Shown here: positions 19,260 through 27,095 of the stretch, in pieces
Layout of the letters: each line of letters opens with the position of its first letter
How positions within the stretch are numbered: the stretch's first letter is position 1
Origin: Streptomyces lacrimifluminis
GTDB taxonomy: Bacteria > Actinomycetota > Actinomycetes > Streptomycetales > Streptomycetaceae
Assembly (NCBI RefSeq): GCF_014646095.1
Contig: NZ_BMMU01000003.1
Coordinates: 310,001 to 374,000, forward strand
DNA length: 64,000 bases
Reading direction: 5' to 3'
Notes under the pieces: model-generated
What the model was told of the DNA's origin: nothing
Database searches by the model: none
What the model saw: the letters and a program-made list of their open reading frames with translations, nothing else
Made by a program: the position numbers and the translations under genes

Positions 19260-19273
19260 GCGTGGTGTTTTGT

Positions 19274-19326
19274 CTGCGGGTGCGTTGTGGCCGGTCGCGC
19301 AGTTCCCCGCGCCCCTTCAGGGCGCC
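19274..19326 (+). repeat. Dispersed GC-rich repeat, copy 2
   Basis: It reads TGCGTTGTGGCCGGTCGCGC followed by AGTTCCCCGCGCCCCTTC and AGGGCGC. Its right end runs into the last codons and stop of mtnK (19317-19319). The accessory island therefore begins exactly at this repeat. Confidence 0.65.
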
Positions 19327-20486
19327 TCCACTACCGCTCGTACATCGTGCGGGTTGGTCAACTCGGCGCGGCGGACGATCAGTTCGCGGCCGAGCAGCAA
19401 CGCCCTGCGGGATGCCGGGACCGGGTCAGGGAGCGTTGTCAGGTCTGTCAGGTGGGCGAAGCCGATGATTCTGCGGATGATTTCCGTGCCCGCGTAGCCC
19501 ACCGCCTCCGTCCAGATCCTGCGGAGGAAGCGGTCGAGGTACGCGTCGTCGAAGAAGGTGTCGATCCTGGTCGGCCACAGGGCGCGGAACTCGGACTCGA
19601 AGGCCTCCCAGGACAGGGCCAGTTGGTCGGAGTGGTCGCTCAACGAACCCAGTGCGCGCGCCCGTTCCTCGGAGACCAGGGCGTTAGCCCAGTAGAGGCC
19701 GAGGTCGTAGCCGATCGGGCCCACGAAGGAGAACTCGGGGTCGAAGACCCGTACCACCGGGGCGCCTTCGCGTTCGCCGACCATGACACTACCGGTGTGC
19801 AGGTCGCCGTGGAGGAGTGCCTGGGCGCTGGTCATGAAGGTGTGGCGGAGGTCGGCGACCTCCGTGCGGAGCCTCGTGTCCGCGCGGAACTCCGTCGCCA
19901 GGTCGTCCAAGGCCTCGTGCCAGTGGTTGTGTTCGTGCTCGATGTACGGCTCGGCGAGGACCACGTCCTCGGTGATCTTGCACAGCTCGGGGCTCACCGA
20001 GGCCGCCAGCAGTGCCTTGCGGTCTGCCGACTCCATGCCGAAGTCGCTTGTCGCGAAGACAAGTTGGGCTACGAACTCGCCGATCCTGGCGGAGGTGTGC
20101 GGACCGTACGACGCGCCCTCGTTGAGGAGCGTGCGCAGGACCTCCAGGTCCGACATGTCCTCCATGACGAGGGCGTAGTTCTCGGGGTCGTAGCCGAGGA
20201 TCGCCGGGATCTTGTCGGGCGCCACCTTCGCGACCTGCTCGTACGCCCTAGCCTCGGCGTCGGCGCGCTCCGGGCTCATCGGCCAGGACGGGCCCGCCAC
20301 CCGGACCCAGGGCAGGGCCTGCTTGACGGCCAGTCTGCGGGTGCCGTCGGTGGACCTGGCGAGGAACACGCGGTTCATGTTGCCGTCGGAGACCTCGCGG
20401 ACCTGGATGTCCGACGGGTCGGGCCAGTGGCCGCGCTCGTTCAGGTACGCGGGGACGTCGGCCGGCTCCAGGATGCGGTAGCCCAT
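19317..20486 (-). CDS. mtnK: 5-methylthioribose kinase
   Basis: This 389-residue kinase of the choline/aminoglycoside kinase fold phosphorylates methylthioribose to MTR-1-phosphate in methionine salvage. Evidence: SDGNMNRVFLA near residue 33 (nucleotide loop), HGDLHTGS at 226-233 (Brenner catalytic loop), and DPEF at 249-252, which is typical of MTR kinases. Length matches the family. ATG 20486 has AAGGAAG upstream. It is the last gene of the minus-strand unit binding protein-ATPase-permease-mtnK, starting 11 bases after the permease stop. Its linkage to a ribose-type importer argues that it handles imported methylthioribose. Confidence 0.92.
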   Translation of the reverse strand: MGYRILEPADVPAYLNERGHWPDPSDIQVREVSDGNMNRVFLARSTDGTRRLAVKQALPWVRVAGPSWPMSPERADAEARAYEQVAKVAPDKIPAILGYDPENYALVMEDMSDLEVLRTLLNEGASYGPHTSARIGEFVAQLVFATSDFGMESADRKALLAASVSPELCKITEDVVLAEPYIEHEHNHWHEALDDLATEFRADTRLRTEVADLRHTFMTSAQALLHGDLHTGSVMVGEREGAPVVRVFDPEFSFVGPIGYDLGLYWANALVSEERARALGSLSDHSDQLALSWEAFESEFRALWPTRIDTFFDDAYLDRFLRRIWTEAVGYAGTEIIRRIIGFAHLTDLTTLPDPVPASRRALLLGRELIVRRAELTNPHDVRAVVEAP

Positions 20487-20497
20487 CGTGAACTTCC

Positions 20498-21547
20498 TTA
20501 TGCGGTGCGGCGCTTGGACAGGGTGAAGCTGAAGACCAGGGCGAGGATCAGGACGGCGCCCTCGACCACGTCCTGTGTGTAGTACGGCAGGCCCTTGATG
20601 GTCAGGCCGGTGGTGATGATGCCGATCAGGACCGCGCCCAGGGCGCTGCCCCAGACGTTCGGGCGTCCCCGGCCGAGGACGGACGTGCCGACCAGGGCGA
20701 CGGCGACGGCTTCGAGGAGTTGGGACGTACCGGCGGAGACATCGCCCTGGCCGATGCGCGCCGCCAGGATCAGGCCGCCGGTCGACGCCAGGACGCCGGA
20801 AAGGACGTACGCCAGCGCCCGGTACGCGCCCACGCGGATGCCCGCCAGGCGGGAGGCCTCCGGGTTGGCGCCGATCGCGTACAGCACGCGGCCCCAGCGG
20901 GTGCGGGCCAGGAAGATCCAGGCCACGACCGTCAGGGCACCGAAGATCACCACGGAGATGGGGATGCCGAGGATCGAGCCCCGGTCGATGCGCAGGAAGC
21001 CGTCGGTGAACCTGCCGGGGGCCGTCGTGCCGTCGGACTGGGTCATGCCCGGGGTGATGGACTGGCCGTCGACCAGGATGAGTTTGGTGCCCTGGATGAC
21101 GAACATGGTGCCCAGCGTGGCCAGCATGTCGGGGATCTTGAGGACCACGATGAGCAGGGCGTTGAGCAGTCCCGCGAGCGCTCCCGCGACGATCACCGCG
21201 ATGATCGCGACCACGCCGACCTGGTTGTACGTGACCATCGTCTTCGCGGCGACGGTCACCCCGAGCCCGGCCACCGCGCCGACCGACATGTCCATTCCGC
21301 CGACGGCCATGGTGAGCGTGACGCCGAGGCCGAGGATCGCGGCGACGGACACGTAGCGAAGGGTGTCGAGGAGGGTCGCGGAGTCGCGGAAGGACGGCTC
21401 GCTCAGCGCGAAGTACGTGAAGAGCGTGACGGTGACGAAGATGAAGCCGTACTTGATGACCGCGTTCTGGACGCGGGGGCCTGCGGCGGCGACGGGCGTG
21501 GACGGGGTCGCCGTCTTCGCGGGGGCGGCGCTCTGGCTGGTGGTCAT
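20498..21547 (-). CDS. Ribose-type ABC transporter permease
   Basis: This 349-residue membrane protein of the RbsC/BPD_transp_2 family has about nine hydrophobic segments. The family motif near VAGLGVTVAAKTMVTYNQ and the EAA-like loop GANPEASRLAGIRV are visible. ATG 21547 was chosen, with AGGAAGC upstream and an Ala/Thr-rich cytosolic tail before the first helix. Its partners are the ATPase (217 bases upstream, across a repeat) and the binding lipoprotein. Since mtnK follows, the likely substrate is methylthioribose. Ribose or AI-2 is possible for this family. Confidence 0.9.
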   Translation of the reverse strand: MTTSQSAAPAKTATPSTPVAAAGPRVQNAVIKYGFIFVTVTLFTYFALSEPSFRDSATLLDTLRYVSVAAILGLGVTLTMAVGGMDMSVGAVAGLGVTVAAKTMVTYNQVGVVAIIAVIVAGALAGLLNALLIVVLKIPDMLATLGTMFVIQGTKLILVDGQSITPGMTQSDGTTAPGRFTDGFLRIDRGSILGIPISVVIFGALTVVAWIFLARTRWGRVLYAIGANPEASRLAGIRVGAYRALAYVLSGVLASTGGLILAARIGQGDVSAGTSQLLEAVAVALVGTSVLGRGRPNVWGSALGAVLIGIITTGLTIKGLPYYTQDVVEGAVLILALVFSFTLSKRRTA

Positions 21548-21619
21548 GGGGTGCTTCCTGGTGCGGCGGGGACGGTGTGGCCGGCGTGGGGGTGGACGGC
21601 AGGTTGGGTGGTTGTTCGA

Positions 21620-21702
21620 CTGCGGGCCGGTGGGGGCTGGTCGCGCCCACGCGGCGGAGCCGCACATGTCGCAGCCCCGCGCCCCTTCGGGGGCGCGATT
21701 CC
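21620..21702 (-). repeat. Dispersed GC-rich repeat, copy 3
   Basis: The element contains GGTGGGGGCTGGTCGCGC, a GCGGCGGAGCCGC mini-hairpin and CCCCGCGCCCCTTCGGGGGC. It lies between the ATPase and permease genes of one operon, where it could attenuate distal expression. Confidence 0.6.
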
Positions 21703-21764
21703 GCGCCCGCCAGCCCCGCCGGGCAACGTCACTCCGCTACCCGTCACCCACAGAGCGCCCCTCA

Positions 21765-23315
21765 TCAGACCGACGCCGAGATCGTCTGGATCACTCGGTC
21801 GCGTTCCGCGTCCTCGCCGTACGCGTCGAGGTGGATCTCGCCGGCCGCGAGGACGACGACCCGGTCGGCGATCTCCAGGATCTCGTCGACGTCGGCGGAC
21901 AGGACCAGGACGGCGGCGCCCTCGGCTGCCAGGGCGCGGGCTCGGCGGCCGATGTCGCGCCGGGCGCCGATGTCCACGCCTCGGAACGGCTCGTCCAGGA
22001 TGAGGACGCGAGGGCGTTCTGCGAGCCAGCGGCCGACGACGACCTTCTGCTGGTTGCCGCCGGAAAGCTCCTCGACGGTGCTGTGCTCGTCACGGGCGAC
22101 GACGCCGAGTGCCTCGATGGTGTCGCGGCCGAGGGCGTCCTCCTTGGAGCGGTTCACCAGCCCGGCCGTCGAAAGGGACTTGAGGAACGGCAGCGAGATG
22201 TTCTGGGCGAGCGACCAGCCGGGAACCAGGGCGTCCGCGTGACGGTCCTCGGGGACGAGGTGGATGCCGGCCCGGATCGCGTCGGCGGGGCGGCGCGGCG
22301 CGTACGCCTTGCCGTCCAGTTCCACGGCTCCGGTGGCGAAGGGTTCCGCGCCGAAGAGGCCGCGGGCCAGTTCCGTCTTGCCGGCGCCCAACAGGCCGAC
22401 GACGCCGGTGACTTCGCCCGCGCGCAGATCCAGGTCCTGGGGGGTGCGTCCGTCCAGGAGGCGTACGCCGCGCAGGGACAGGAGGGTCTCGCCGGGGGCA
22501 GACTCGGCGCGGGGGCGGGCCGTGGTCGCCTCCTGGGCCTGGGCGAGCATGGCGCGCAGGGCGCTGTCCCAGTCGAAGGGCTTGACCTGGTCCTCGGTGA
22601 GACGGCCGTCTCGCAGGACGACCAGCCGGTCCGCCAGGGCGTCGATCTCGCCGAGGCGGTGGGAGACGTAGAGGACCGCGATGCCGTCGTCGCGCATCCG
22701 CTCGACCAGGGCGAACAGGCGCTCCGCCTCCGCCGCCGAGAGCGCCGACGTCGGTTCGTCAAGGATCAGGAGCCTCGGGCGAGTGGCCAGGGCGCGGGCC
22801 AGGATCAGCAACTGGCGGTCGGAGATGCCGAGTTCGGTGACGTCCCGCTTGAGCAGGGCGTCGCTCCAGCCGAGGTCCAGGGCCGACTGGATCTCGCGGG
22901 CGCGGGCCAGCACGCGGCGCCCGTTCAGGAACGGGTTGCCGCGCGCCTGGGCGAGCTCCTCGAAGACCAGGTTCTCGGCGACCGTCAGCCCGGGAACGAT
23001 GCCCTCACCGATCCGCTGGTGCACCGTCTGGATGCCCAGCTGGCGGGCGGCGAGCGGTGATTGCAGGGCAGCGTGGGCCCCGTTCACCGTCACTTCGCCG
23101 CCGTGGTCCGTGTGGACGCCGGACAGGATCTTGATGAGCGTGGACTTGCCGGCCCCGTTCGCACCGAGCAGCGCGACGACCCTGCCCGGCGCGATGTCCA
23201 GCGAGACGGACTCCAGGACCGTCTTTCCGCCGAAGGCCATGCTGACGTCCCGCAGACCGACCGCGGGCGCCGCGCCGTCCTGCCCGGATGGTTCGGGCGC
23301 CTCAGTGGGCGACAT
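21765..23315 (-). CDS. Ribose-type ABC transporter ATPase (tandem domains)
   Basis: This 516-residue RbsA-class protein has two ABC domains. The first has GANGAGKST, an LGISDRQLLILARAL signature region and LLILDEPTSAL. The second has the expected degenerate Walker A (GLLGAGKTEL), LSGGNQQK and LILDEPFRGVD. It energises sugar import at the cytoplasmic face. ATG 23315 overlaps the 3' end of the binding-protein gene by 14 bases, so translation is coupled. Confidence 0.93.
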   Translation of the reverse strand: MSPTEAPEPSGQDGAAPAVGLRDVSMAFGGKTVLESVSLDIAPGRVVALLGANGAGKSTLIKILSGVHTDHGGEVTVNGAHAALQSPLAARQLGIQTVHQRIGEGIVPGLTVAENLVFEELAQARGNPFLNGRRVLARAREIQSALDLGWSDALLKRDVTELGISDRQLLILARALATRPRLLILDEPTSALSAAEAERLFALVERMRDDGIAVLYVSHRLGEIDALADRLVVLRDGRLTEDQVKPFDWDSALRAMLAQAQEATTARPRAESAPGETLLSLRGVRLLDGRTPQDLDLRAGEVTGVVGLLGAGKTELARGLFGAEPFATGAVELDGKAYAPRRPADAIRAGIHLVPEDRHADALVPGWSLAQNISLPFLKSLSTAGLVNRSKEDALGRDTIEALGVVARDEHSTVEELSGGNQQKVVVGRWLAERPRVLILDEPFRGVDIGARRDIGRRARALAAEGAAVLVLSADVDEILEIADRVVVLAAGEIHLDAYGEDAERDRVIQTISASV

Positions 23316-24399
23316 TGGCGATCCAGTCGGCCGTGCTGACCTGGGAGAGGTTCAGCGCGGGCAGCGCGGTGCGCAGCTGGTCCATGTTCTGGATGTTCTT
23401 GCTCTTCAGGAAGGCCTGGGTGATGGCGACGGCCGGGAACTCGACCGAGGTCTTGTTCAGCCGTCCGGCCAGCTCCAGGGCGGCCGTACGGACGACCGCG
23501 GCGCCGACGGCGGACGGGTCGGTGCCCGCCGTGGCGACCCAGGGGCTGCCCGAGGCGGTCATGTTCTGGATGTCGGCGTTGGAGACGTCCGCGCCGAACA
23601 CCTTCACCTTGTCCTGCAGCTTCTTGTTCTGCACGGCGAGGACGGTCCCCTTGGCCAGCTCGTCGTAGGGGGCGAAGATGCCCGTCACGTCCGAGTGCTG
23701 GGTGAGCGCGGCGGAGACCAGCGGCACGTTGTCCGTGGCGGTCGAGTCGGTGACCTTGCCGACCTTGAAGGCCTGCTTCCAGCCGTTGGCGTCGACCGTC
23801 GACTTCCAGACACTGTCGCGCTTGTCGAGGGCCGCGTAGCCGGCGACGTTGACGTAGCCGACCTTGGCGTTCTTGCCGAGTTCCGTCGCCATCACGTCGA
23901 GGACGGCCTGGGCCATGCTCGCGTCGTCCTGCTTGGTGCTGACGACGCCCTTCGTGGCGGTCTCCACGTCGTAGACGACGACCTTGACGCCCTTCTTCAC
24001 GGCCTTGTCTATCTCGGGCTGGATCGTCGACGGGAAGCCGTGGTCCACGATGATCGCCTGAGCGCCGGAGTTGATCGCCGACGACAGGTCGGTGGCCTGC
24101 TTGGCGTTGTCGGCCTGGGCGTCGTACACGGTCAGGTCGATGCCGAGGGCCTTGGCCTGCGCCTTGGCGCCGTTGCCCCACTGCTCGAAGTAGTCGCCGG
24201 CGCCGCTCTGCCGGACCAGCGCGACCTTGACCGTGCCCTTGTCGAAGGGGGCGGGCTTCGTGCCGGTGGCGGCGGACGCGGAGGCTGCCGTGTCGCCGGT
24301 GTCCTTGGAGGCGTTCGTCGACTGCGAGCAGCCCGCGAGGAAGAGCGCCGAGACGGAGGCCAGCGAGAGCGCGGCGAGGGGGAGGCGGGTGCGGGGCAT
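23302..24399 (-). CDS. Sugar-binding lipoprotein of the importer
   Basis: This 365-residue periplasmic-binding-protein type I (Peripla_BP_4) lipoprotein begins MPRTRLPLAALSLASVSALF and has the lipobox LAGC at about residue 25. ATG 24399 was chosen for this signal and for TGGAG upstream. The mature domain has VALVRQSGAGDYFEQWGNGA and GAQAIIVDHGFP, typical of ribose/AI-2-like binding lobes. It is the first structural gene of the unit leading to mtnK and is preceded by a leader ORF and a well-formed promoter. Substrate is probably methylthioribose, inferred from the kinase. Confidence 0.9.
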   Translation of the reverse strand: MPRTRLPLAALSLASVSALFLAGCSQSTNASKDTGDTAASASAATGTKPAPFDKGTVKVALVRQSGAGDYFEQWGNGAKAQAKALGIDLTVYDAQADNAKQATDLSSAINSGAQAIIVDHGFPSTIQPEIDKAVKKGVKVVVYDVETATKGVVSTKQDDASMAQAVLDVMATELGKNAKVGYVNVAGYAALDKRDSVWKSTVDANGWKQAFKVGKVTDSTATDNVPLVSAALTQHSDVTGIFAPYDELAKGTVLAVQNKKLQDKVKVFGADVSNADIQNMTASGSPWVATAGTDPSAVGAAVVRTAALELAGRLNKTSVEFPAVAITQAFLKSKNIQNMDQLRTALPALNLSQVSTADWIANVAH

Positions 24400-24560
24400 G
24401 CGGGACTCCAGGTGCAGGGCAGTACGGGAGGGAGGGATGAGGATGAAGCGGCGCGTTGGCCGCAAGGCGTAGGCGCGGGAGTGTCCGGCCCTGAGCGCGA
24501 TGTGGCGGCGTGGGACGAAAGCCACGCACGGCCGGGGCGTCTCGGGTACTCCAGGTCGGA

Positions 24561-24632
24561 TCAGCGACAGCGGGCTGTGGTCGACCGGAGCAAGTCCACG
24601 TACAGCCGCCGCACGAGCAGCAGCGTCTTCAT
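24561..24632 (-). CDS. Leader peptide 1, ends TTARCR
   Basis: This is a 23-codon ORF on the minus strand, starting ATG at 24632 and stopping with TGA at 24561. It begins MKTLLLVRRLYVDLLRS and ends TTARCR, with the single Cys two residues before the stop. This RR-hydrophobic-D-LLR-x-A-x-CR pattern is, as I recall, the kind of short upstream ORF found before sulfur-related genes in Streptomyces. There is no ribosome binding site, but the promoter places the transcript start at or near the ATG, so translation may be leaderless. It ends 161 bases before the binding-protein gene. A C-rich, G-poor stretch (about 24405-24450) lies between. Confidence 0.6.
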   Translation of the reverse strand: MKTLLLVRRLYVDLLRSTTARCR

Positions 24633-24638
24633 AGGGAG

Positions 24639-24668
24639 ATCATGAGAACGTTTCCAGCCATTCGTCAA
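24639..24668 (-). promoter_or_regulatory. Promoter with LacI-like operator
   Basis: On the minus strand TTGACG (24663-24668) and CATGAT (24639-24644) are separated by 18 bases, and the -10 box is 6 bases before the leader ATG. A near-palindrome with a central CG, TGAGAACGTTTCCA on the plus strand (24643-24656), overlaps the -10 box and spacer. It resembles LacI/GalR-family operators. No LacI gene is in the window. Confidence 0.55.
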
Positions 24669-24784
24669 AGCCCTGGACACCAGATCTCAGCATATGGAAC
24701 GCCTGATTCGTCACACTCTGCCGAGCCCCCGACCGGAGTTACCATCACGGGACCGGCACCCGACCCGGGACAGTGAGGCTTCCG

Positions 24785-24856
24785 ATGATGACGACACCCG
24801 GCGCGACAGCGGTACGACGCTGTACCGACGCACCGTGTCGCGGCTGTCGCGACTGA
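24785..24856 (+). CDS. Leader peptide 2, three cysteines
   Basis: This 23-codon ORF starts with two ATG codons (24785, 24788), has GAGG 6 bases upstream and ends in TGA at 24854. The C-terminal half reads [13 protein letters not shown], with three Cys in ten residues. It stops 118 bases before mtnD. It is followed at once by a C-rich tract. Codon use alone cannot prove translation; the ribosome binding site, the Cys cluster and the two similar ORFs nearby support it. Confidence 0.55.
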   Translation: MMTTPGATAVRRCTDAPCRGCRD

Positions 24857-24940
24857 CGACCGGCCCCGGCCCCTCCTGCTTCCCCCCACTCCCGCTCCTC
24901 CCCCGGCCCTCCCCTCCCTCCGCTTGCCTTCGTTTCGTTG
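24857..24940 (+). promoter_or_regulatory. C-rich, G-poor tract after leader 2
   Basis: The tract consists largely of CCTCC/TCCCC runs, with few G residues. Unstructured C-rich RNA is the loading site for Rho, so a Rho-dependent attenuator gated by translation of leader 2 is possible. A similar tract follows leader 3 (28347-28403). Confidence 0.4.
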
Positions 24941-24974
24941 TCGAAATCCCTTCCAGCCCTCTGGAGTTGCTCCC

Positions 24975-25574
24975 ATGACCCTGCTGACGACCTGGCCCGA
25001 GTCCGGCCCGGAGACCGTCGTACGCCGTACCTCCGACCCGGCCGAGATCGCCGCCGCGCTGGCCCCGATCGGGGTGCGCTACGAGCAGTGGCCGATCCGT
25101 GAGGACGTGCCCGCGGACGCCGACAGCGACACCGTGTTCGCCGCGTACGGCCCGGAGATCGACAGGCTGAACGCCGAGGAGGGCTTCACCACGGTCGACG
25201 TCCTCGGTCTGCACCCCAGCGACGACCCGGAGTTCCCGGCGAAGGCGAAGGCGGCCCGCGCGAAGTTCCTCCAGGAGCACACGCACGACGACGATGACGA
25301 GGTCCGCTTCTTCGTCTCCGGCTCCGGCATCTTCTATCTGCACGTGGGCGGCGAGGTCCACGCCGTGTACTGCGAGAAGGGCGACCTGCTGGGCGTACCG
25401 CGCGGCACCACGCACTGGTTCGACATGGGCACCAGCCCCGCCTTCACCGCGATCCGCTTCTTCCACGAGGAGGACGGCTGGATCGGCAACTTCACCGGCT
25501 CGACCATCGCCTCCCGCTTCCCGGACTACGACACGATCGATGCCGGGTTCCAGCGGGACAGGGCCGCCGCGTGA
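24975..25574 (+). CDS. mtnD: Acireductone dioxygenase
   Basis: This 199-residue ARD-family cupin oxidises the acireductone 1,2-dihydroxy-3-keto-5-methylthiopentene; with iron it yields the 2-keto precursor of methionine plus formate. Metal ligands are visible as H102 and H104 in EHTHDDDD, then E109 and H147 (in GTTHWFD). The His-to-Glu spacing is one residue longer than in the Klebsiella enzyme (H98 to E102), while the Glu-to-His spacing of 38 is unchanged. ATG 24975 is preceded by CTGGAG. It is the first gene of mtnD-mtnC-mtnB, with a 4-base overlap to mtnC. Confidence 0.93.
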   Translation: MTLLTTWPESGPETVVRRTSDPAEIAAALAPIGVRYEQWPIREDVPADADSDTVFAAYGPEIDRLNAEEGFTTVDVLGLHPSDDPEFPAKAKAARAKFLQEHTHDDDDEVRFFVSGSGIFYLHVGGEVHAVYCEKGDLLGVPRGTTHWFDMGTSPAFTAIRFFHEEDGWIGNFTGSTIASRFPDYDTIDAGFQRDRAAA

Positions 25575-26386
25575 CCCTGCGGGACGAGGGGGCCGGCGAG
25601 GGGACCGCCGAGAGGGCCGACACGTACGCCGTGGACGGTGTGGACGCCGTGGTGCTCGACATCGAGGGCACCACGAGCGCCACGGGGTTCGTCGTCGACG
25701 TGCTGTATCCGTACTCCCGCTCTCGTTTCGGAGCACTGCTCTCGGAGCGGAGCGGTGATCCGGAAGTGGCGCGAGCGGTGGCACAGGTGCGCGAGCTGAT
25801 CGACGAGCCCGCCGCCGACGCCGTACTCGTCGAGAAGACCCTCAACGCCTGGCTGGACGAGGACCGCAAGGCGACGCCCCTCAAGACGCTCCAGGGCGTC
25901 ATCTGGTCCGAGGGCTTCGCGCGCGGCGATCTCGTCTCGCACTTCTACGACGACGTCCTGCCGGCGTTGCGTGCCTGGCACGCGGCGGGTCTCCGGCTCT
26001 ACGTCTACTCCTCCGGGTCGGTCGCCGCGCAGCGCGCGTGGTTCGCGTCCACCCCGGAGGGCGACCTCCTGCCCCTCGTGTCGGGCCTGTACGACACCGA
26101 GAACGCGGGACCCAAGCAGGAGGCGGAGTCGTACCGACGTATCGCGGAGGCCACCGGCACCACGGATCCGAGCCGGCTCCTCTTCCTCTCCGACCGGCCG
26201 GGCGAGCTGGACGCGGCGCGCGCCGCCGGATGGCGGACCGTCGGGATCCGGCGCCCCGGGGAGCCCTACTACGAGCAGGGCGTCGGGGACCACGCTCAGG
26301 CGGGGACGTTCGACGAGATCAGCATCACCGGTTCCATCAGTTCCACCGGTTCAACCAGTTCCATCAGTTCGAGGAGCGCCACGTGA
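25571..26386 (+). CDS. mtnC: Enolase-phosphatase E1
   Basis: This 271-residue HAD-superfamily enzyme enolises and dephosphorylates 2,3-diketo-5-methylthiopentyl-1-phosphate, making the acireductone used by MtnD. Motif I is VVLDIEGTT (D30, E32), the form specific to MtnC. Motif II is in [11 protein letters not shown], the motif III Lys is in [10 protein letters not shown], and motif IV is [12 protein letters not shown]. The GTG start overlaps the mtnD stop (GTGA). The C-terminus carries a 17-residue Ser/Thr/Gly/Ile tail encoded by a 9-bp tandem repeat, which is not part of the usual fold. Confidence 0.93.
   Translation: MTLRDEGAGEGTAERADTYAVDGVDAVVLDIEGTTSATGFVVDVLYPYSRSRFGALLSERSGDPEVARAVAQVRELIDEPAADAVLVEKTLNAWLDEDRKATPLKTLQGVIWSEGFARGDLVSHFYDDVLPALRAWHAAGLRLYVYSSGSVAAQRAWFASTPEGDLLPLVSGLYDTENAGPKQEAESYRRIAEATGTTDPSRLLFLSDRPGELDAARAAGWRTVGIRRPGEPYYEQGVGDHAQAGTFDEISITGSISSTGSTSSISSRSAT
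26331..26375 (+). repeat. 9-bp tandem repeat at the mtnC 3' end
   Basis: There are five units of 9 bases: GTTCCATCA, GTTCCACCG, GTTCAACCA, GTTCCATCA, GTTCGAGGA. The last unit supplies the GAGGAG ribosome binding site of mtnB. The repeat encodes the Ser/Thr-rich tail of MtnC. Confidence 0.8.
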
Positions 26387-27003
26387 CCGCCGACATCAGC
26401 ACGCCCGACCTGGAGGAGGCGGGGGCGGTACTCGCCGCCGAGTCCGCACGCTTCGCCTCCTTCGGCTGGATGCGGGGCACCTCCGGGAACCTGTCCGTGG
26501 TGCTGTCCCGGGATCCGCTGCTCCTGGCGGTCACCGCGAGCGGCCACGACAAGGGTGAACTGACGCCTGCGGACGTGGTGTTGGTGGATGCGCAGGGTGC
26601 GGCGGTGAACGGCGGCAAGCCGTCCGCCGAGGCCGAGCTGCACGCCCGGGTCGCCGCGCTGACCGGCGCCGGCGCGGTGGTCCACGTGCACACCGTGGCG
26701 TCCGTGGCGATGGGCCGGCGCGAGCCCGGCGGGATCGTGTTCAGGGACATCGAGATGCTCAAGGGCGTCGGCCAGCCCGCCCACGACGCCGAGGTGCCCC
26801 TGCCTGTCATCACCAACAGCCAGGACATGAAGGTGCTCGGCGACCGTCTGGAGGCGGCGCGTGACCCCCGGATGCCGGCCGTCGTGGTCGCGGGACACGG
26901 GCTGTACGTGTGGGGGGACGACCCCCGTCAGGCGCGACACCACACCGAAGTCGTCGAGTGGCTGCTGGAGTTGGAGCTCAGCGCTCCGCGGGACGGACGG
27001 TAG
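26383..27003 (+). CDS. mtnB: Methylthioribulose-1-phosphate dehydratase
   Basis: This 206-residue class II aldolase/adducin-fold zinc enzyme removes water from MTRu-1-phosphate. It shows GTSGNLSV (phosphate loop, about 32-39), E85 in AEAELH, zinc ligands H101 and H103 in HVHTVAS, and a third His at 172 in AGHGLYVWG. Length is normal. The GTG start overlaps the mtnC stop by 3 bases and has GAGGAG 6 bases upstream. It is the last gene of the plus-strand unit and convergent with mtnA. Confidence 0.93.
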   Translation: MTADISTPDLEEAGAVLAAESARFASFGWMRGTSGNLSVVLSRDPLLLAVTASGHDKGELTPADVVLVDAQGAAVNGGKPSAEAELHARVAALTGAGAVVHVHTVASVAMGRREPGGIVFRDIEMLKGVGQPAHDAEVPLPVITNSQDMKVLGDRLEAARDPRMPAVVVAGHGLYVWGDDPRQARHHTEVVEWLLELELSAPRDGR

Positions 27004-27010
27004 TCAAACC

Positions 27011-27090
27011 GCGGGGCGGTGGGGGCTGAGCGCGCCCCGCGGCGCAGCCGCAGACAGATACGGCCCCGCGCCCCTGACGGGGGCGCGGGG
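27011..27090. repeat. Dispersed GC-rich repeat, copy 4, with terminator
   Basis: It starts GCGGGGCGGTGGGGGCTGAG, has a GCGGCGCAGCCGC mini-hairpin and ends in a hairpin with 11-bp arms (27064-27074, 27080-27090). It sits between the convergent mtnB and mtnA and likely terminates both. Confidence 0.7.
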
Positions 27091-27095
27091 AATCG

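Noticed and set aside
24400..24975. SAM riboswitch as the control of the methionine-salvage genes
   Set aside because: No aptamer-like core could be recognised on either strand. The short Cys-coding ORFs explain the leader regions better.
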